Shown here: piece after piece, positions 6,278-8,505 of the stretch
Numbering within the stretch: position 1 is the stretch's first letter
Layout of the letters: each line of letters opens with the position of its first letter
Assembly: GCA_964468805.1 (NCBI GenBank)
Contig: CAYXWM010000080.1
Location: forward strand, 1-8,505
Origin: CAYXWM01 sp964468805
GTDB taxonomy: Bacteria > Bacillota > Clostridia > Lachnospirales > WRBF01
DNA length: 8,505 bases
Direction of reading: 5' to 3'
The notes under the pieces: generated by a model
Seen by the model: only the letters and a program-made list of their open reading frames with translations
Database searches by the model: none
What the model was told of the DNA's origin: nothing
Program-made: the position numbers and the translations under genes

Positions 6278-7702
6278 ATGGTAACCTATACGTTAATACT
6301 TTATATTGTTTTACCACTTATAACTATCTTTTTAGGGTTGTTCATATTCAAAAAAAAGGTAGGTAGCAAAATTTTATTCATGTTATTAAGTGCAATTTTA
6401 TGGCTTTCTGTCTTTTCTGCAATTTTATCAAATGCAAGTACTACAATATATGAAACAATTAAAATTACTGCTTTGGAAACTCACAATCTACAATCTCGTG
6501 GAAACGACATAACAGTTACTGGTCTAAGAATTGGAAATCAAGATTTTAGTTTAAGAACGCCAATAGAGGGAAAATGGTTAACATTAGATAGCCCCGATAA
6601 TCCAGAAAATAAACATTTCAAGTATTCGCTCACCGATGCGAATACAATATCTGATATAACAAAGTCAATTACAATTGAGATTCCGGTTGGAACAAATCGA
6701 GAAGTGTTATTTTCTTTATCTGATACGGGTGGTGAAGCAGAAGTATTTTTTGACGATAGTGTCCAAATAATAGATACCTATGGTGTCAATTCAGAAGAAG
6801 TTCTTGAAATCAGTGACAGCAATAAAGAAATGTTGCTTAAAAAACAGCAAAAGGCTTTGTTACCCTATTCATTAATTTTTGGCATAACATCTGTTGCAAT
6901 ATTTGCAGTAATGTTTATACTAACAAAACCTAAATATAAGGAATTATACAGGCAATACAAGTTTTTGTTTGGTGAACTTGTTAAACGTGATTTTATTCTA
7001 AAATATAAAAGAACTATTTTAGGAATATTATGGAGTATTTTGTCACCATTGCTCAATTTACTTATAATGTGGATTGTATTCGGAAAGATGCTTGGAAGTA
7101 ACATTAATCACTATGCGGTTTATTTGTTTGTTGGACAAATTCTGTTTGCGTTTTTCAGTGAAACAACAAATCAAGGAATGACAGCATTGCTTGATAACGC
7201 TGGAATCTATACAAAAGTAAATGTTGCGAAATATATGTTCCTGTTGTCTAAAAATGTTTCTTCTTTAATAAACTTCATGATTAATATTTTAATATTATTC
7301 ATGTTTATATTATTTGATAATGTTCCAATCACAGCAAACTATATAATGCTGATTTTTCCACTCTTTATGATGATGATATTTAATTTTGGAATGGGATTAA
7401 TATTGTCTTCTATGTATATATTTTTTAGAGATATGCAGTATCTGTGGGGGATTTTATGCCAGCTGATTATGTGGCTTTCAGCCATTTTTTATCCAATAGA
7501 TCACTTTCCCGCTTTTGGAAAAAATCTGTTTTTCCTAAATCCGCTTTATTTATTTATACGTTACACACGTAAAATTATAATTGACAACACGGTTCCGTCT
7601 CTTTGGTTTCATATGTTAATGATCGGTTATGCGTTAGCTGCATTAATAATGGGAGCGTGGATGTATAAAAAATATAACCACGAATTTTTATATTATGTTT
7701 GA
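6278..7702 (+). CDS. ABC-2 polysaccharide export permease with extra N-terminal extracytoplasmic domain
   Basis: A 474-residue membrane protein. Residues about 224-474 are a complete Wzm/TagG/KpsM-type permease: the amphipathic entry FLFGELVKRDFILKYKRT, the LGILWSILSPLLNLLIM segment, further membrane spans near 278-293, 325-346, 355-378, 385-405 and 444-462, and the family landmarks RDMQYLW, FYPIDHFP and LNPLYLFIRYTRK. Family members are usually about 260 residues. The extra 215 residues comprise span 5-24, a positively charged turn (KKKVGSK), span 31-51, a Thr/Ser-rich beta-like region (52-185) with no Cys, a charged helix, and span 193-215. Positive charge at 25-31 and 217-228 puts the 52-192 domain outside the cell. 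The gene is joined to its ATPase gene by a GAGGTG site overlapping its own stop. It probably moves a lipid-linked glycan; the outer domain might bind glycan or partner proteins (inference). Confidence 0.85.
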   Translation: MVTYTLILYIVLPLITIFLGLFIFKKKVGSKILFMLLSAILWLSVFSAILSNASTTIYETIKITALETHNLQSRGNDITVTGLRIGNQDFSLRTPIEGKWLTLDSPDNPENKHFKYSLTDANTISDITKSITIEIPVGTNREVLFSLSDTGGEAEVFFDDSVQIIDTYGVNSEEVLEISDSNKEMLLKKQQKALLPYSLIFGITSVAIFAVMFILTKPKYKELYRQYKFLFGELVKRDFILKYKRTILGILWSILSPLLNLLIMWIVFGKMLGSNINHYAVYLFVGQILFAFFSETTNQGMTALLDNAGIYTKVNVAKYMFLLSKNVSSLINFMINILILFMFILFDNVPITANYIMLIFPLFMMMIFNFGMGLILSSMYIFFRDMQYLWGILCQLIMWLSAIFYPIDHFPAFGKNLFFLNPLYLFIRYTRKIIIDNTVPSLWFHMLMIGYALAALIMGAWMYKKYNHEFLYYV

Positions 7703-7711
7703 GGTGCTTTA

Positions 7712-8455
7712 ATGGAGCCAATATTATCAGTAAACGATGTTAGCATACAATATAAATTAGGAGACTTTAAAGACATAGGTCTTAAGGATTGGGTGATCAA
7801 AAACATAAAAGGGCAATATAAAGTATGGAAATTTATGGCTGTAAATGGTGTTAGTTTCCAACTCACTCATGGAGATTTACTTGGTATTATCGGAACTAAT
7901 GGTTCCGGAAAGTCTACACTTCTAAAGGCTGTTGCTGGAATAATGATTCCTACAACAGGCACTATTACTGCGCGTGGAAAAGTATCTGCACTTTTGGAGC
8001 TCGCTTCTGGATTTGATGGCAATTTAACTGTGAAAGAAAATACTTATTTAAGAGGAGCTATTATTGGTCTAACGCGTGAGTTTATGGATGCTTCTTACAA
8101 CAAAATTATTGAATTTGCAGAATTAATAGATTTTCAAGATAGACCATTTAAACAATTGTCTAGTGGAATGCAGTCTAGACTTGCATTTGCAATTGCCTCA
8201 TATGTACAACCAGATATTTTAATCCTTGATGAGGTTTTATCTGTAGGTGATGGAGCTTTTCAAGAAAAGAGTGCTCAAAAGATGCGTGAAATCATTAATA
8301 ATGGAGCAGTAACTATTTTAGTTTCACATTCGTTGGAGCAAATTAGGAATTTGTGTACTAAGATCTTGTGGATGCATGAAGGAAAACAGGTAATGTTTGG
8401 TGAAAATGTAAATGAAATATGTGAAAAATATCAAGTGTTTTTGGATCAAAGGTAG
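7712..8455 (+). CDS. ABC transporter ATP-binding protein, polysaccharide/teichoic acid export type (short Wzt)
   Basis: A 247-residue nucleotide-binding subunit that pairs with the upstream permease. Walker A is GTNGSGKST (61-69), the signature is LSSGMQSRLAFA (149-160), Walker B is DILILDE (168-174) with VLSVGD as D-loop, and the switch His is His206 in LVSHS. The segment before Walker A (15-41, containing KDWVIKNIKG) and the EL-(A/G)-SGF-x-xxLTVKEN region (96-110) are hallmarks of the Wzt/TagH/KpsT group. It ends right after the ATPase core, without the C-terminal immunoglobulin-like glycan-binding domain of long Wzt proteins, so substrate choice must lie elsewhere, such as a lipid or reducing-end feature or the unusual permease domain. 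The ATG follows GAGGTG (7701-7706) by 5 bases. It was probably co-translated with the permease. Confidence 0.9.
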   Translation: MEPILSVNDVSIQYKLGDFKDIGLKDWVIKNIKGQYKVWKFMAVNGVSFQLTHGDLLGIIGTNGSGKSTLLKAVAGIMIPTTGTITARGKVSALLELASGFDGNLTVKENTYLRGAIIGLTREFMDASYNKIIEFAELIDFQDRPFKQLSSGMQSRLAFAIASYVQPDILILDEVLSVGDGAFQEKSAQKMREIINNGAVTILVSHSLEQIRNLCTKILWMHEGKQVMFGENVNEICEKYQVFLDQR

Positions 8456-8505
8456 GATTTAATATATTTAAATAGTATAGTTCTTTTGCTCTATAAATAG
8501 GAACA
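8456..8505 (+). other. Short AT-rich tail with no gene start visible
   Basis: The last 50 bases contain no ATG in any useful position and only a weak 5-bp stem (TATAG 8476-8480 with CTATA 8491-8495). The AGGA at 8498-8502 could belong to a ribosome site for a gene starting just beyond the window. Confidence 0.3.

Noticed and set aside
8476..8495. Terminator hairpin after the ATPase gene
   Set aside because: Only five A/T-rich pairs around a 10-base loop, with no following T-run.

Overview
The window is AT-rich with strong purine-rich Shine-Dalgarno sites. All nine supported genes lie on the + strand, close-packed or overlapping, so it reads as the middle of one long operon. The codon bias, GGAGG-type ribosome sites and ABC-exporter style suggest a low-GC Firmicute, most likely of the Clostridia. 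This is inferred from style alone; no rRNA or other taxonomic marker is present.

Region 1 (1-6217) encodes seven enzymes that look like a dedicated sugar or cyclitol precursor pathway. They are a GDP-L-fucose-synthase-like reductase/epimerase (5' end outside the window), an HpcH/HpaI-type (citrate-lyase-beta-like) aldolase, a classical SDR, a 3-dehydroquinate-synthase-like sugar phosphate cyclase, a second Fcl-like extended SDR, and the alpha and beta halves of a thiamine-diphosphate 2-oxoacid dehydrogenase E1-type enzyme. Four stop/start overlaps (aldolase/SDR, SDR/cyclase, second Fcl-like/E1 alpha, E1 alpha/E1 beta) imply coupled translation. There is no lipoyl E2 or E3 and there are no other shikimate genes, so neither the E1 pair nor the cyclase looks like housekeeping metabolism.

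Region 2 (6278-8455) encodes a two-gene ABC exporter of the Wzm/Wzt (TagG/TagH, KpsM/KpsT) type, for a polysaccharide or polymer assembled in the cytoplasm. The permease carries an unusual N-terminal module of about 215 residues, with three extra membrane segments and a beta-rich extracytoplasmic domain. The ATPase is the short form without a C-terminal glycan-binding domain.

Taken together, the locus probably makes and exports a surface glycan containing an unusual monosaccharide. Aldolase plus cyclase could build a carbocycle or chain-extended acid from a 2-oxo acid donor. The E1-type pair could add or remove a carbon unit by decarboxylative ligation, and the SDRs would finish redox and stereochemistry. 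That pathway is inference; the family assignments are well supported. No glycosyltransferase, RNA gene, mobile element, CRISPR array, convincing promoter or terminator was found.
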